From positions 114,351 through 178,350 of the forward strand of contig CAMAQR010000003.1 of assembly GCA_945860375.1 (NCBI GenBank): 64,000 bases of DNA, read 5' to 3'. Within the stretch, counting starts at the first letter, position 1. Each line of letters starts with the position of its first letter. The notes beneath the pieces are model-generated. The model did not search any database, was not told the DNA's origin, and saw only the letters and a program-made list of their open reading frames with translations. The DNA comes from Pseudorhodobacter antarcticus. Lineage in GTDB: Bacteria; Pseudomonadota; Alphaproteobacteria; Rhodobacterales; Rhodobacteraceae. Of this stretch, positions 27,315-36,674 are shown piece after piece. The position numbers and the translations under genes were made by a program.

Positions 27315-27460
27315 GGTTGCCCCCTTTGGTTGTGGGCCACGATACGGCGGCTTGGCAGGCAGGGGAAGGGGGAGTTTTCGGTGGTCCCGACTCGGGACCA
27401 TTTTTTAGATATGGAAAATCAATAACATAGATGTGTGAAAGTAAGGTTTTGTTAACACCT

Positions 27461-27490
27461 GCGGCGCTATTTGGCCCCCGACAGCGCCGC
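27461..27490 (-). terminator. Candidate terminator after the exported protein gene
   Basis: GCGGCGCT (27461-27468) pairs perfectly with AGCGCCGC (27483-27490) around a 14-base loop, 21 bases past the stop codon of the minus-strand gene that ends at 27512. On the minus strand the hairpin is followed by AGGTGTTAACAAAACC, a weak T-rich tail. Confidence 0.45.
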
Positions 27491-27511
27491 AATCAACCGG
27501 GGATCGGCCCC

Positions 27512-28129
27512 CTACAACTGTGACAGGGGGAGATAGGCCACCTCAATGCAGGCGGTTTCGACATACGCCAGATTGGTGGGAGCAAAGGCCAGCGCCTTTT
27601 GCCCACCCTCCAGCCAGAACTCGAAATTCAAAGGCCGGGCATAGGTATCATCGCAGTCGGGCTGCGGGTCTGGCAGAGCGGCCAGATAGGCGGCAGACAG
27701 TGCGGCAGAGCGGTGGGGATCGGTAGGTTCATAATCCCCCGCCGCCGGGTTCAGCAGCGCCTTGGGCAACAGTGTGGGCCAATCGGCCTCGTCCCCGCTC
27801 ATCCGATCAAAAGTCATCGCCTCGGTGTCGTGAAAGGGATGCGCCGCCCCTTCGCAATAGCCGCCGCGTTCCACGGTCAGGCTGAGGAAATCGGCAGTCT
27901 CTGCGGTGACGGCGATGCCCCGACCGCCGTCACAGTCCACAAGCCATTCCATTTCATCCGCATCCATCGCCGCGAACTTGGCGTTGATCTTCTGGGCGGC
28001 GGCGTCAGCGGCGGTCAGGCGCGGGAAGGCGTCGATGCCTTCGGCCAAGGGCGGGCCTTGCGTCCATCCGGCTTCGGCATGGGCGGCACTGGCGAACAGG
28101 ACGGCTGCAAGGCTTAGGGCTGTTTTCAT
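27512..28129 (-). CDS. Exported hypothetical protein
   Basis: 205 residues with a clear signal peptide (MKTALSLAAVLFASAAHAEA). The mature part contains GGYCEGAAHPFHDTEAMTFD and the following DWPTLLP, which recall the DUF3298/RsiV-like envelope fold, and four Cys that could form disulfides. Probably periplasmic. No operon partner on the left; the P450 gene on the right is separated by a hairpin. Confidence 0.7.
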   Translation of the reverse strand: MKTALSLAAVLFASAAHAEAGWTQGPPLAEGIDAFPRLTAADAAAQKINAKFAAMDADEMEWLVDCDGGRGIAVTAETADFLSLTVERGGYCEGAAHPFHDTEAMTFDRMSGDEADWPTLLPKALLNPAAGDYEPTDPHRSAALSAAYLAALPDPQPDCDDTYARPLNFEFWLEGGQKALAFAPTNLAYVETACIEVAYLPLSQL

Positions 28130-28184
28130 CTGCCGATTTCAGCGGTTTGGGCGTTGAAACTCAAGCGCGAAACGTGGGACCACC

Positions 28185-28206
28185 CCGATTTCTTCAAAGA
28201 AATCGG
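28185..28206. terminator. Bidirectional stem-loop
   Basis: CCGATTTCT (28185-28193) pairs perfectly with AGAAATCGG (28198-28206) around TCAA, in the gap after the P450 stop codon at 28238 and before the exported protein start at 28129. No long T-tract follows, so termination strength is uncertain. Confidence 0.4.
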
Positions 28207-28237
28207 TCCGGGGTTTTCGAAAATTCCGGGGGCGGCG

Positions 28238-29410
28238 CTAGAGCCTGATGCGCAGGGTTGTCGGATAGCGGAATTCCCAGCCCTCAAACCTAGGGGGATC
28301 GCCTGCCAGTTCCAGCATCGGAAACGCCGACAGAAGCACGCGCAGCGCAATCTCGATCTGCGCCTTGGCGAACCACTTGCCCGCACAGAAATGCGCGCCC
28401 GCGCCAAAGGACATATGCGCCTGCGGCCGGCGGTGCAGATCAAAGGCGTCGGGATTGTCAAAGCGGGCCTCGTCGCGGTTGGCGCTTGCCATGATCAGGC
28501 TGACGGCGGTTCCTGCAGGCACAGCAATGCCATTGACCACGGTATCGCGCAGCGCCGTCCGCATCATGGTGCCGATAGGCGCCACCCACCGCAAGCCTTC
28601 GTCGATTGCCTGTGGCAGCAAGCCATCCATATCGGCGCGCAGATCGGCCAGTTGGTCGGGGTTCAGCAAAAGCCCCGTCAGCGTTGATCCCGCCCCATGC
28701 CCCGGCTCCTGCATGCCGCCCAGCAGGGTAATTTTCACCGTGGGCAGAATGCGGTCATAGGGCCGGGTCTGCCCCGGCTCCATCCCCACATGCAGCAGAT
28801 GTGACAAGGGGGAGCTATCGGGTGCGTCGCGCAAGCGGTCCAGCAGTGGCAGCAGAACCGCTTCGATCTGCTCAACCGCCTCATCACAGATTGCCTTGCG
28901 GGCGGGGTCGCGTTCAAAGTTGATAGCGCCCTGCGACAGGCCATGAAACCAATGCCGCAAGGTGGCCACATCGGGTTCGGACAGCCCGAAAGAGCGGGCC
29001 AGTGACAGGGCCGAAATCGGCTCAAAATATCCCGCCATTAGATCGTTGTCGCCGCTGGCCCGGAAGGCCGCCAGCTGCGCCATGGCAATCGGACGCACCA
29101 GTGCGTCAATATAGCCCGCTACCTTGCGCGGGCGGTAATGCGGTTCCACCGCCGCGCGCAACTCGGCATGGACCGGGCCTTCGGTGGTCAGCACATTGGG
29201 GCGGCCGAAGGCATCATTGACCGGAGCGTCGTCTGAGGCAGCGGTGAAATCGGGGCTGCGGTTTATCGCCTCGATCTCGGCCCAGCGGGTGGCAAACCAG
29301 CAGTTGGCAGCGGGCACATGGACCAAAGGCGATGTGTGCCGCAGTCGGGCGTAGATCGGGAAAGGATCGGTATCTAACGTCGCAATGGTGATGGTATTGG
29401 CAAAGCTCAT
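28238..29410 (-). CDS. Cytochrome P450
   Basis: 390 residues, a soluble bacterial class I P450. Heme-ligand Cys342 lies in FGAGAHFCAGKWFA, and the K-helix ExxR is EGLR. In the I helix the usual (A/G)Gx(D/E)T oxygen-activation motif is replaced by GGMQEPGHGAG, with Glu-Pro instead of the acid-Thr pair; this variant is known in some bacterial P450s. No ferredoxin or reductase partner is adjacent, so it must use a partner encoded elsewhere. Start 29410 (MSFANTITIATLDTDPFPIY) is favoured over 29428. Substrate unknown. Confidence 0.92.
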   Translation of the reverse strand: MSFANTITIATLDTDPFPIYARLRHTSPLVHVPAANCWFATRWAEIEAINRSPDFTAASDDAPVNDAFGRPNVLTTEGPVHAELRAAVEPHYRPRKVAGYIDALVRPIAMAQLAAFRASGDNDLMAGYFEPISALSLARSFGLSEPDVATLRHWFHGLSQGAINFERDPARKAICDEAVEQIEAVLLPLLDRLRDAPDSSPLSHLLHVGMEPGQTRPYDRILPTVKITLLGGMQEPGHGAGSTLTGLLLNPDQLADLRADMDGLLPQAIDEGLRWVAPIGTMMRTALRDTVVNGIAVPAGTAVSLIMASANRDEARFDNPDAFDLHRRPQAHMSFGAGAHFCAGKWFAKAQIEIALRVLLSAFPMLELAGDPPRFEGWEFRYPTTLRIRL

Positions 29411-29522
29411 GGGCAGCCTCCTTGACAAAGCTTAACATGTTCAACGATTCGGGCAAGCCGTGCCTTCCGTTGCCCGGTTGCGGGGGCCGTGCTAGGCTGC
29501 CTGCATTTGAGGAGGGCTGATT

Positions 29523-30071
29523 GTGCCATACAGCTTGTTTTGCGCTGGAAACAACGGGTTTCACTATTCTCGGGCCCGGATTTACACCGTCGGCGACCTT
29601 TATGACATCCGTGACAGCATGGCGCGGCTGACGACCGGGGCCACCGAAGGCGCTGCTGCGCTGGCGCAGGGCATGGTCGAGGATGAGGTGATGCCGGACA
29701 CCGATTACGTCCGGCAAGCCACCGAAGCGCAGGTCGGCTTGCTGGATCAGCGCAATCTGGACATTCAACTGACGCGGGCGCTGACCGGGATGTATTCCTT
29801 GCGTGTGACCGTTGCTGCGCACAATCCGGGCTGGATCTGGTCTGACAGCGGCTTTGCCTCGGTGATGCTGTATGGCGGCGAGTCTGGGCAGATGCTGGTG
29901 CTGGCCCATGCCATCCACCCGGCACTGGCGGCGGCGGGGCTGAATGGTGTGGGCGTGTTGGGCCATATCGGCAACGGGATTCAGGCCTTTGCAGATTCGG
30001 ATCCGGTGGCGTTTCCGGGCGGCCCTGATGAGGCGCATTTCATGCTGAACTTCTCGCTGGCGCAGGTTTGA
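29523..30071 (+). CDS. Hypothetical protein
   Basis: 182 residues, no recognised family. GTG start with GAGGAG about 8 bases upstream. There is no signal peptide; composition is globular, with HNPGWIWSDSGFASVMLYGG in the middle and Gly/Ala-rich turns near the end. The next gene begins about 100 bases downstream. Confidence 0.65.
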   Translation: MPYSLFCAGNNGFHYSRARIYTVGDLYDIRDSMARLTTGATEGAAALAQGMVEDEVMPDTDYVRQATEAQVGLLDQRNLDIQLTRALTGMYSLRVTVAAHNPGWIWSDSGFASVMLYGGESGQMLVLAHAIHPALAAAGLNGVGVLGHIGNGIQAFADSDPVAFPGGPDEAHFMLNFSLAQV

Positions 30072-30177
30072 CCGACGCCGCAGATGCGGCGGGCAAGCCG
30101 TGGTTCTCGCTTGGGGTTTGAACCCGGCGGGGGGCCATGTTACCCGCGTTTCCAGATGATTCTGATGGGGCGCGCCA

Positions 30178-30684
30178 GTGTACAGGTTGGAAGAGGAAGC
30201 CGAAGACGACTGGTGGGAGGTGGAGGCGCTGTATGACCTGTGCTTTGCCCCCGGACGCACGGCTCTTTCGTCCTATCGCTTGCGCGACGGGGTGCCCACC
30301 GTGGCGGCGCTGTGCCTGATTTTGCGCGATGACGATGGCACTTTGGCCGCCGCGATCCGCTATTGGCCCGCCGAAGTGGATGGCGCGGATGTGCTGCTGC
30401 TGGGTCCGGTCGCGGTGCATCCGACCCGTCAGAGTGAAGGTTTGGGTGGGGTGCTGATCAACGAAAGTCTGGTCGAGGCGCGGCGTCTGGGCTGGGAGCG
30501 GGTGCTGCTGGTCGGCGACGCGCCCTATTACGGCCGTTTTGGCTTTGCCGTGCTGCTGGGGGTTCAGATGCCACCGCCCACCAATCCTGACCGGGTTCTG
30601 GGGCTGGAGTTGAAAAAGGGCGCATGGGCCGGGGTGAGCGGTCTGGTGACCAAGGCGACGGGGGCGACGCTGCCGCAGACCTGA
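30178..30684 (+). CDS. GNAT N-acetyltransferase (YhbS-like)
   Basis: 168 residues with the GNAT core LLLGPVAVHPTRQSEGLGGV (acetyl-CoA-binding R/Q-x-x-G-x-G/A) and VLLVGDAPYYGRFGF, the latter typical of YhbS-type acetyltransferases. GTG start at 30178. Substrate unknown. Confidence 0.85.
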   Translation: MYRLEEEAEDDWWEVEALYDLCFAPGRTALSSYRLRDGVPTVAALCLILRDDDGTLAAAIRYWPAEVDGADVLLLGPVAVHPTRQSEGLGGVLINESLVEARRLGWERVLLVGDAPYYGRFGFAVLLGVQMPPPTNPDRVLGLELKKGAWAGVSGLVTKATGATLPQT

Positions 30685-30723
30685 GCTATTGCGCGCGCGG
30701 GTCATTGCCCCCACATTGCGGGC

Positions 30724-31500
30724 ATGGACAACGCCCTGACCCTGCACAGCCCCGAACCTGACGCCGCAATTGCGGAACTGGCCCGCGCTTATGCCCGTGC
30801 CAACGGCCCGGTGATGAGCTTGGTCAACCGGATGGGTGGCGGGGTAGAGGCGCAGCTGGCGCTGTTGCCGCCGCGCGTGCGCCTTGAGATTGACCGGGCG
30901 ACAGTGGCCGCGCTGACGGCGGCGCATGGGCTGGCGGGGCTTGGCGGGCGGCAGGATTTTGGCCGCACCGCGTCAACGCTGGCGGCGATGGCCACCGGGG
31001 CGGCTGGCGGGGCCGGGGGGCTGGCCACTTCGCTGGCCGAACTGCCGGTGACGATCACGGTGATCTTGCACGCGATCCGGCGTGAGGCGCAGTTGGCGGG
31101 CTATGACCCGACCGAACCCGGCATCCGCGCGGCGTGCCTTGAGGTGTTCGCGGCGGGCAGTCCGCTGCAGGGCGATGATGGGGTGAATTCGGCCTTTCTG
31201 TCGGCGCGGCTGACGGTGACGGGTCCGGCGTTGCAAAAGCTGATCGCCACGGTGGCCCCGCGTTTGGCGGCGGCGCTGGGGCAAAAGCTGGCGGCGCAGA
31301 TGGTGCCTGTGTTGGGGGCGGTGACGGGGGCGGCGCTGAACGCGGCCTATCTGAACTATTTCCGCGAGATGGCGCGCATCCGGTTCGCTCTGATGCGGCT
31401 GGCCGAAGCGCGGGGGGGCGAGGTGGTGGTGGCGGCTTTTGCCCGCGCGGTTGCGGTGCCGCAGATCAGCAAGGCCAGTTCCAAGCCACCCCGGACGTGA
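30724..31500 (+). CDS. EcsC family protein
   Basis: 258 residues. Ala/Gly/Leu-rich helical segments with AGGAGGLATSLAELPVTITV and FLSARLTVTGPALQKL fit the EcsC-like family, membrane-associated proteins first named from the Bacillus ecs locus. Function in proteobacteria is unknown. It sits 40 bases after the acetyltransferase gene on the same strand and converges with ptsP. Confidence 0.8.
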   Translation: MDNALTLHSPEPDAAIAELARAYARANGPVMSLVNRMGGGVEAQLALLPPRVRLEIDRATVAALTAAHGLAGLGGRQDFGRTASTLAAMATGAAGGAGGLATSLAELPVTITVILHAIRREAQLAGYDPTEPGIRAACLEVFAAGSPLQGDDGVNSAFLSARLTVTGPALQKLIATVAPRLAAALGQKLAAQMVPVLGAVTGAALNAAYLNYFREMARIRFALMRLAEARGGEVVVAAFARAVAVPQISKASSKPPRT

Positions 31501-31576
31501 TCTGGGGCCTTTGACCGACGCCATGAGGCCCCGGATCAAACCCCGGACGGCGCGGAGTTTGGGGCAGGCGCGGTAC

Positions 31577-33820
31577 TTACACCGCTTGCGTCGCCAGCCA
31601 TTCCATCAACGCCGGGCGCACGGTTTCGGCGCCGTTGCTGCGGGCGGTGTCGATCACCGCGCGGGCGGCGCCCAGATCAACCGACCGCAGCAGCGCCTTG
31701 ACCGGGCCAATGGAGGCCGGGCGCATCGACAGGTTCCGCAGGCCGATGGCGGCAAAGGCCAGCGCCTCTATCGGGCGACCTGCATCTTCACCACAGAACG
31801 ACAGCTTGGTGCCAGAGGCCGCACAGCGCGCCACGATGAATTGCAAAAAGGTCAGGAACGAGGCGTTCAGCGTGTCATAGCGTTTGCGCACACGTTCATT
31901 CTCGCGGTCCGCCGCAAAGAAAAACTGTTTCAGATCATTGCCGCCGATCGAGATGAAATCGGCCAGTTCAAAAAACGCGTCCGGCGCGTAGGCAAGGCTT
32001 GGCGTTTCCAGCATCGCGCCGATTTCCACCTTTGACGGCACCTTGCGGCCCAAGCTGGTTTCACGGTGCACTTCGCGCAGCACATGGCTGCGGGCGTCCA
32101 TGAATTCGCCGTGCTCGCTGATGAAGGGGAACATGATGGTCAGGGGGCGACCATCGGACGCGCGGATCAGCGCCTGCACCTGCATCCGCAGCACGCCGGG
32201 CTTGTCCAGCCCCACCCGGATCGCGCGCCAACCCATCGCCGGGTTGGGCTCATCCTGCGGCTTCATATAGGGCAGCACCTTGTCCGACCCGATGTCGAGC
32301 GTGCGGAAGGCGACCGGGCGACCCTTGGCGGCCTCTAGCACCCGAGCGTACAAAGTCGCCAGTTCCGCCCGTTGCGGCATCTTGTTGCGGACCAGAAATT
32401 GCAATTCGGTGCGGAAAAGACCGACGCCTTCGGCCCCTGATCCTTCCATGCTGGGCAGGTCGGCCATCAGGCCTGCGTTCATCTGCAGGCCAATCGTTAC
32501 CCCGTCGCGGGTGGTGGCGGGCAGGTCGCGCAAAGACGCATAGCGCTGTTGCGCCGCGGCCTGCATCGCCATCTTGTCGCGGAACGACCGCGCGATGGCT
32601 TCCTCGGCGCGCAGATGCACCAGACCCTGATCGCCGTCGACAAGGATCGGGTCGCCGTTCAGCGCCTCTGTCGTGATGCGGTCGGCATTGATCACCATCG
32701 GGATCGCCAGCGCGCGGGCCACAATCGCGGCATGGCTGCCGACAGAGCCTTCTTCCAGCACCAAGCCTTTGAGTTTGCGGCCATATTCCAGCAGTTCCGC
32801 CGGGCCGATGTTGCGCGCCACCAACACCGGATTCTCTGGCATGGTCGCCCCCGTGTCCTTGCCTTGCCCGGTCAGGATGCGCAAAAGGCGGTTCGACAGA
32901 TCGTCCAGATCGTGCAGGCGTTCGCGCAGATAGGCGTCCGGCACTTGCTCCAGACGGTTGCGAGCCGCCGATTGTTCCTTTTCCACTGCCGCCTCGGCGG
33001 ACAGGCCCAGTTGAATATCCTCTTCCATCCGGCGCAGCCAGCCGCGCGAATGGGCGAACATCCGGTACGCCTCCAGCACCTGTTTTTGGTCGTTGTTCAG
33101 GCTTTCGGCGGCCAGCAAATCATCGACTGAGACCCGCAGCACCCCCACCGCCTCGCGGATGCGGTCAATCTCGGTCAGCGGATCTTCGGCCACCGGGTTC
33201 GTCACCACGACGCGGGGTTCGTGCAGCCAGACCCGGCCCTCGGCGGTGCCTTCCTGCCCGGTGCTGCCGCGGATCATCACCGGGCGCTTGTGCAAGGCAC
33301 CCATCGCCGGGCCATCGCCGGCAAAAGCGCCCAATTCGGTCATCTCGGCCAAAACCATGGCCACCACTTCCAGCGCGTAAACTTCATCTTCCAGGAAACT
33401 GCGCGCGGCTTTGGATTGCACCACCAGCACGCCCAGCTTTTCACCAACCCGCTGTATAGGCACGCCAAGAAAGCTGCTGAACAATTCCTCGCCGGTTTCC
33501 GGCATATAGCGAAAACCTTTTTCAGAAGGTGCGTCGGCGGCATTCACCGGCTGCCCCAAACGGGCGACGCGCCCCACCAGCCCCTCACCCAGTTTCATCC
33601 GGGTCTTGTGAACGGCAGCCTTTTTCAAGCCTTCGGTCGCACAGAGTTCCAGCGTTTCGGCATCGCGGAACAGGTAGATCGAGCAGACTTCCGTGCCCAT
33701 GCTGTCGGCAATCAGATGGGTGATGCGGTCCAGCCGCTCTTGACCCTTGGACTTGGTGCCCAGCACATCCCGCAGGCGGCGCAATAGCTTTCGGCTGTCA
33801 CTTTCTGTGCGTTCGGGCAT
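31577..33820 (-). CDS. ptsP: Phosphoenolpyruvate-protein phosphotransferase PtsP (EI-Ntr)
   Basis: 747 residues. An N-terminal GAF domain (about 20-165) is followed by the EI phosphotransferase: His363 in GSHAAIVARAL is the phosphorylated residue, and the C-terminal PEP-binding barrel includes GVGLFRTELQF and GGNDLKQFFFAADR. It starts the nitrogen-related PTS, passing phosphate from PEP to NPr. Start 33820 (MPERTESDSRKLLRRLRDVL) is chosen because the 78 codons upstream do not look like protein. lysC nearby is a conserved neighbour in alphaproteobacteria. Confidence 0.94.
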   Translation of the reverse strand: MPERTESDSRKLLRRLRDVLGTKSKGQERLDRITHLIADSMGTEVCSIYLFRDAETLELCATEGLKKAAVHKTRMKLGEGLVGRVARLGQPVNAADAPSEKGFRYMPETGEELFSSFLGVPIQRVGEKLGVLVVQSKAARSFLEDEVYALEVVAMVLAEMTELGAFAGDGPAMGALHKRPVMIRGSTGQEGTAEGRVWLHEPRVVVTNPVAEDPLTEIDRIREAVGVLRVSVDDLLAAESLNNDQKQVLEAYRMFAHSRGWLRRMEEDIQLGLSAEAAVEKEQSAARNRLEQVPDAYLRERLHDLDDLSNRLLRILTGQGKDTGATMPENPVLVARNIGPAELLEYGRKLKGLVLEEGSVGSHAAIVARALAIPMVINADRITTEALNGDPILVDGDQGLVHLRAEEAIARSFRDKMAMQAAAQQRYASLRDLPATTRDGVTIGLQMNAGLMADLPSMEGSGAEGVGLFRTELQFLVRNKMPQRAELATLYARVLEAAKGRPVAFRTLDIGSDKVLPYMKPQDEPNPAMGWRAIRVGLDKPGVLRMQVQALIRASDGRPLTIMFPFISEHGEFMDARSHVLREVHRETSLGRKVPSKVEIGAMLETPSLAYAPDAFFELADFISIGGNDLKQFFFAADRENERVRKRYDTLNASFLTFLQFIVARCAASGTKLSFCGEDAGRPIEALAFAAIGLRNLSMRPASIGPVKALLRSVDLGAARAVIDTARSNGAETVRPALMEWLATQAV

Positions 33821-34068
33821 GGGTCCGTTCTCAAATGGTCTGAGACGTCTATAAGGCAGGATTGTGACGAAGGGGAGTGGGCAAACCGCCCTGCCCGCGC
33901 GGATTGTGCCACCAAAGTGCAAAAACTGGCCAAGCTGGGGCAAGTTGCGGCAGAAACGCGCGTGCGATGCACGATGATCACGCGGCGTCACGGGCCTGTG
34001 AAAACATCTGATCGCCCAAGGCAGGCAGGCGGCTGGACAGTCCGCCCCCTGCATGCAACGTTTTGTCC

Positions 34069-34392
34069 ATGCAAAAGATCAACCTTCTGATTGTGACAGT
34101 TCTGCTGCTGGCGCTGCTGCCTTGGGGCAGTTTTGTGCCCAAGTTCGGCAGTGTCTTGCAGCGCAATGCGCAGGTACAGACGGATGTGGCCGCCCTGCCA
34201 TTTGTGGCGGCCCCCAAGCTGTGCAAAGGCCCGTTTTTGCCGGGCACACCCTGCCATCCGGTTCTGGCAGTGATGGCTGCGGATGTCCGTCTGGATGTGG
34301 TGCGGCCTGTGGCCCCGCGCCACCGCACGACTTGGCAGGCCAAGCGCGGGCGGCAGCCGTCGGTTGTGCTGGAGCCGCCCAGACTGGGCTGA
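34069..34392 (+). CDS. Small hypothetical protein with N-terminal membrane helix
   Basis: 107 residues. Residues 5-20 (INLLIVTVLLLALLPW) form a membrane anchor or signal peptide; the rest includes a Cys-Pro-rich stretch (LCKGPFLPGTPCHP) and a basic tail. No family recognised. A TTG two codons earlier is also possible. It lies 61 bases before the L,D-transpeptidase on the same strand. Confidence 0.55.
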   Translation: MQKINLLIVTVLLLALLPWGSFVPKFGSVLQRNAQVQTDVAALPFVAAPKLCKGPFLPGTPCHPVLAVMAADVRLDVVRPVAPRHRTTWQAKRGRQPSVVLEPPRLG

Positions 34393-34453
34393 ACGTGCAG
34401 CACCCGCAGGGTTGATCCTGCGATCCTGACCTTTCATCCCCAAAGGATACCCC

Positions 34454-35137
34454 ATGTTGACCCGACGCGCCTTTCTGGCTGCGGCCTCTGCCGCAAGCCT
34501 GTCCGCCTGTGCTGCCCCCGCGCCCCCCGTGGCAGAGCCGCCACCCGCTTTGCCGATGCCCGCCCGCTATGGCGCGATTTTGACCGAACCGCACCCGGTT
34601 CCTGCAGTCCCGGAGGGCGTGGTCGATGCCCGTTTGTGGCGGCAAGAGGTGGCGAACCCCTTTCCCGCCGAGGCCACCGGCACCTTGATTGTCGATCCTG
34701 ATGCAGCTTTTCTGCATCTGGTGACGGGTTTGGGCGTCGCGTTGCGCTACGGTGTCAGCGTCGGGGCGGATGGCTTTGCGTGGCAGGGCGCGGCGCGGCT
34801 GCAGTTTCGCAGGGCTTGGCCGGTGTGGAAGGCCCCCGACAGCATGGTCGCGCGCCGCCCGGACCTTGCACCTTATTCGGTGGCCAATGGCGGCATGCCG
34901 GGCGGTCCCGGCAATCCGTTGGGGGCACGGGCGCTTTATCTGTTCCAGAACGGCGCCGACACGTTGTACCGCATCCACGGCGCCTGCGAGCCGAAATATC
35001 TGGGCAAGGCGGTGTCGTCGGGCTGCATCCGCATGCTGGATCAGGATGTGATCGACCTGCATGACCGGGTGCAGGACGGCGCGAAAGTGGTGGTGCTGGC
35101 CTCATTCGGGCAATCGCAGTTTGAGGTGCCGTATTGA
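34454..35137 (+). CDS. L,D-transpeptidase (YkuD) lipoprotein
   Basis: 227 residues. A twin-Arg-like signal (MLTRRAFLAAASAA) with a lipobox ending LSAC19 suggests a lipoprotein. The YkuD catalytic region is HGACEPKYLGKAVSSGCIRM, with the nucleophile Cys in SSGCIRM and the upstream conserved His. It makes 3-3 crosslinks in peptidoglycan or attaches proteins to it. The final ...QSQFEVPY tail is typical of Rhodobacterales ErfK/YbiS-type members. Confidence 0.92.
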   Translation: MLTRRAFLAAASAASLSACAAPAPPVAEPPPALPMPARYGAILTEPHPVPAVPEGVVDARLWRQEVANPFPAEATGTLIVDPDAAFLHLVTGLGVALRYGVSVGADGFAWQGAARLQFRRAWPVWKAPDSMVARRPDLAPYSVANGGMPGGPGNPLGARALYLFQNGADTLYRIHGACEPKYLGKAVSSGCIRMLDQDVIDLHDRVQDGAKVVVLASFGQSQFEVPY

Positions 35138-35199
35138 CCGTCGGGCCGGGGCAAGGCTTGCAGATGCGCCCCGGCCTTCCCCGCGTTCAGCAGCCGCTC

Positions 35200-36456
35200 T
35201 TACGCCTTGTCCAACCCGAAGGCGTCATGCAGCGCCTGCACGGCCAGTTCCATGTATTTGCGGTCGATCAGCACCGAGATCTTGATCTCTGACGTCGAGA
35301 TCACCTTGATGTTGACGTTTTCTTTTGACAGGGCGCTGAACATGGTGGCCGCAACGCCCGCATGGCTGCGCATGCCGATGCCGACCACGGAAATCTTGGC
35401 AACATCGCTGTCCACAACGATGCCGTCATAGCTGATCGTGCCAGCCGCCACCGCGTCTTCCATCGCCTTTTGGGCGCGGGCGACCTGACTGGTCGGGCAA
35501 GAGAAGGTCATGTCGGTGGTGGCACCCTTGGCGCTGCCGGCCTCAACCTCGGAGATATTCTGCACGATCATATCGACGTTGACGCCCGCGTCGGCCAAAG
35601 GTCCGAAGATCGCGGCGGCAATGCCGGGGCGGTCCTCTACGCGCACCAGCGTCACCTTGGCCTCATCGCGGCTGTAAGCCACGCCCGACACAACTTTCGA
35701 TTCCATGATTTCATCCTCGTCGCAGACCAGTGTTCCTGAAGTCTCATCGGTATCCTCGAAGGAGGACAGCACCCTAAGGCGCACCTTGTAGCGCATCGCC
35801 AGCTCGACCGAGCGGGTTTGCAGAACCTTGGCCCCCAACGAGGCCAGTTCCAGCATTTCCTCAAACGCGATCTTGTCCAGCTTGCGCGCCTTTTTGGTGA
35901 TGCGCGGGTCGGTCGTGTAGACGCCATCGACGTCGGTATAAATATCGCAACGCTCTGCCCCGAAGGCCGCGGCGAAGGCCACGGCGGTGGTGTCCGATCC
36001 GCCGCGTCCCAGCGTGGTGATGCGACCCTCGGCCGAGACGCCTTGAAAGCCTGCGACCACGGCGACCTTGAAACCTTCGGCAAATTTGGCGTCGATGTTT
36101 TCGCGCGGAATCGACATGAAACGGGCGCTGGAATGCGCCGAGGTGGTGTTGATCGGCACTTGCCAGCCCTGCCAGCTGCGCGCCGCAACGTTCATTTCCT
36201 GCAAGCGCAAGGCCAGCAGGCCTGCCGTCACATTCTCACCACTGGAAACGATGGCGTCATATTCGCGGGCATCGTAAAGCTTGGAAGTGCCTTCGACATA
36301 GCCCACCAGCTTGTTGGTTTCGCCTGACATCGCCGAGACGATGACGATCACGTCATAGCCGCGCGCCACTTCGGCTTGCACCTTTTTCGCGGCATTCTCG
36401 ATGCGCGCAAGGTCGGCCACCGAGGTGCCACCGAATTTCATCACAAGAAGCGGCAT
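35200..36456 (-). CDS. lysC: Aspartate kinase
   Basis: 418 residues. N-terminal kinase domain with [27 protein letters not shown] and [15 protein letters not shown]; two C-terminal ACT regulatory domains (about 265-415) for lysine/threonine feedback. It phosphorylates aspartate, the first step to lysine, methionine, threonine and diaminopimelate. thrC of the same pathway lies 14 kb away. Confidence 0.96.
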   Translation of the reverse strand: MPLLVMKFGGTSVADLARIENAAKKVQAEVARGYDVIVIVSAMSGETNKLVGYVEGTSKLYDAREYDAIVSSGENVTAGLLALRLQEMNVAARSWQGWQVPINTTSAHSSARFMSIPRENIDAKFAEGFKVAVVAGFQGVSAEGRITTLGRGGSDTTAVAFAAAFGAERCDIYTDVDGVYTTDPRITKKARKLDKIAFEEMLELASLGAKVLQTRSVELAMRYKVRLRVLSSFEDTDETSGTLVCDEDEIMESKVVSGVAYSRDEAKVTLVRVEDRPGIAAAIFGPLADAGVNVDMIVQNISEVEAGSAKGATTDMTFSCPTSQVARAQKAMEDAVAAGTISYDGIVVDSDVAKISVVGIGMRSHAGVAATMFSALSKENVNIKVISTSEIKISVLIDRKYMELAVQALHDAFGLDKA

Positions 36457-36556
36457 GGGTCATCCTCTGCCAGGGGCAATTCTTCGCGATTTCTTTATGC
36501 GGGCGGGGCAGGGGGTGCAAGAGGGCGCTTGTCGCTGCCTGCGGGCGCTTTGCGCT

Positions 36557-36640
36557 TTCATCTGTCTTGAAATATCCCCGCCGGAGGCTTTGTGCCCGAT
36601 GGAATGGGCCTCCAGCGGGAGTATTTGAAAAACAGCAATG
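36557..36640. repeat. Dispersed 22-nt repeat copy B within a long imperfect palindrome
   Basis: Copy B of the repeat (36557-36578) extends into CGCCGGAGGC, and the sequence 36608-36640 is nearly its reverse complement: both arms contain CTGT.TT..AAATA..CCCGC.GGAGGC. The loop is about 19 bases. It lies in the 218-bp gap upstream of lysC and downstream of the SRPBCC gene, where it could act as a terminator for neither, one or both. Confidence 0.6.
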
Positions 36641-36674
36641 CAAGCAACGGTCGCAGACCGGTGGCACCGCGGGG

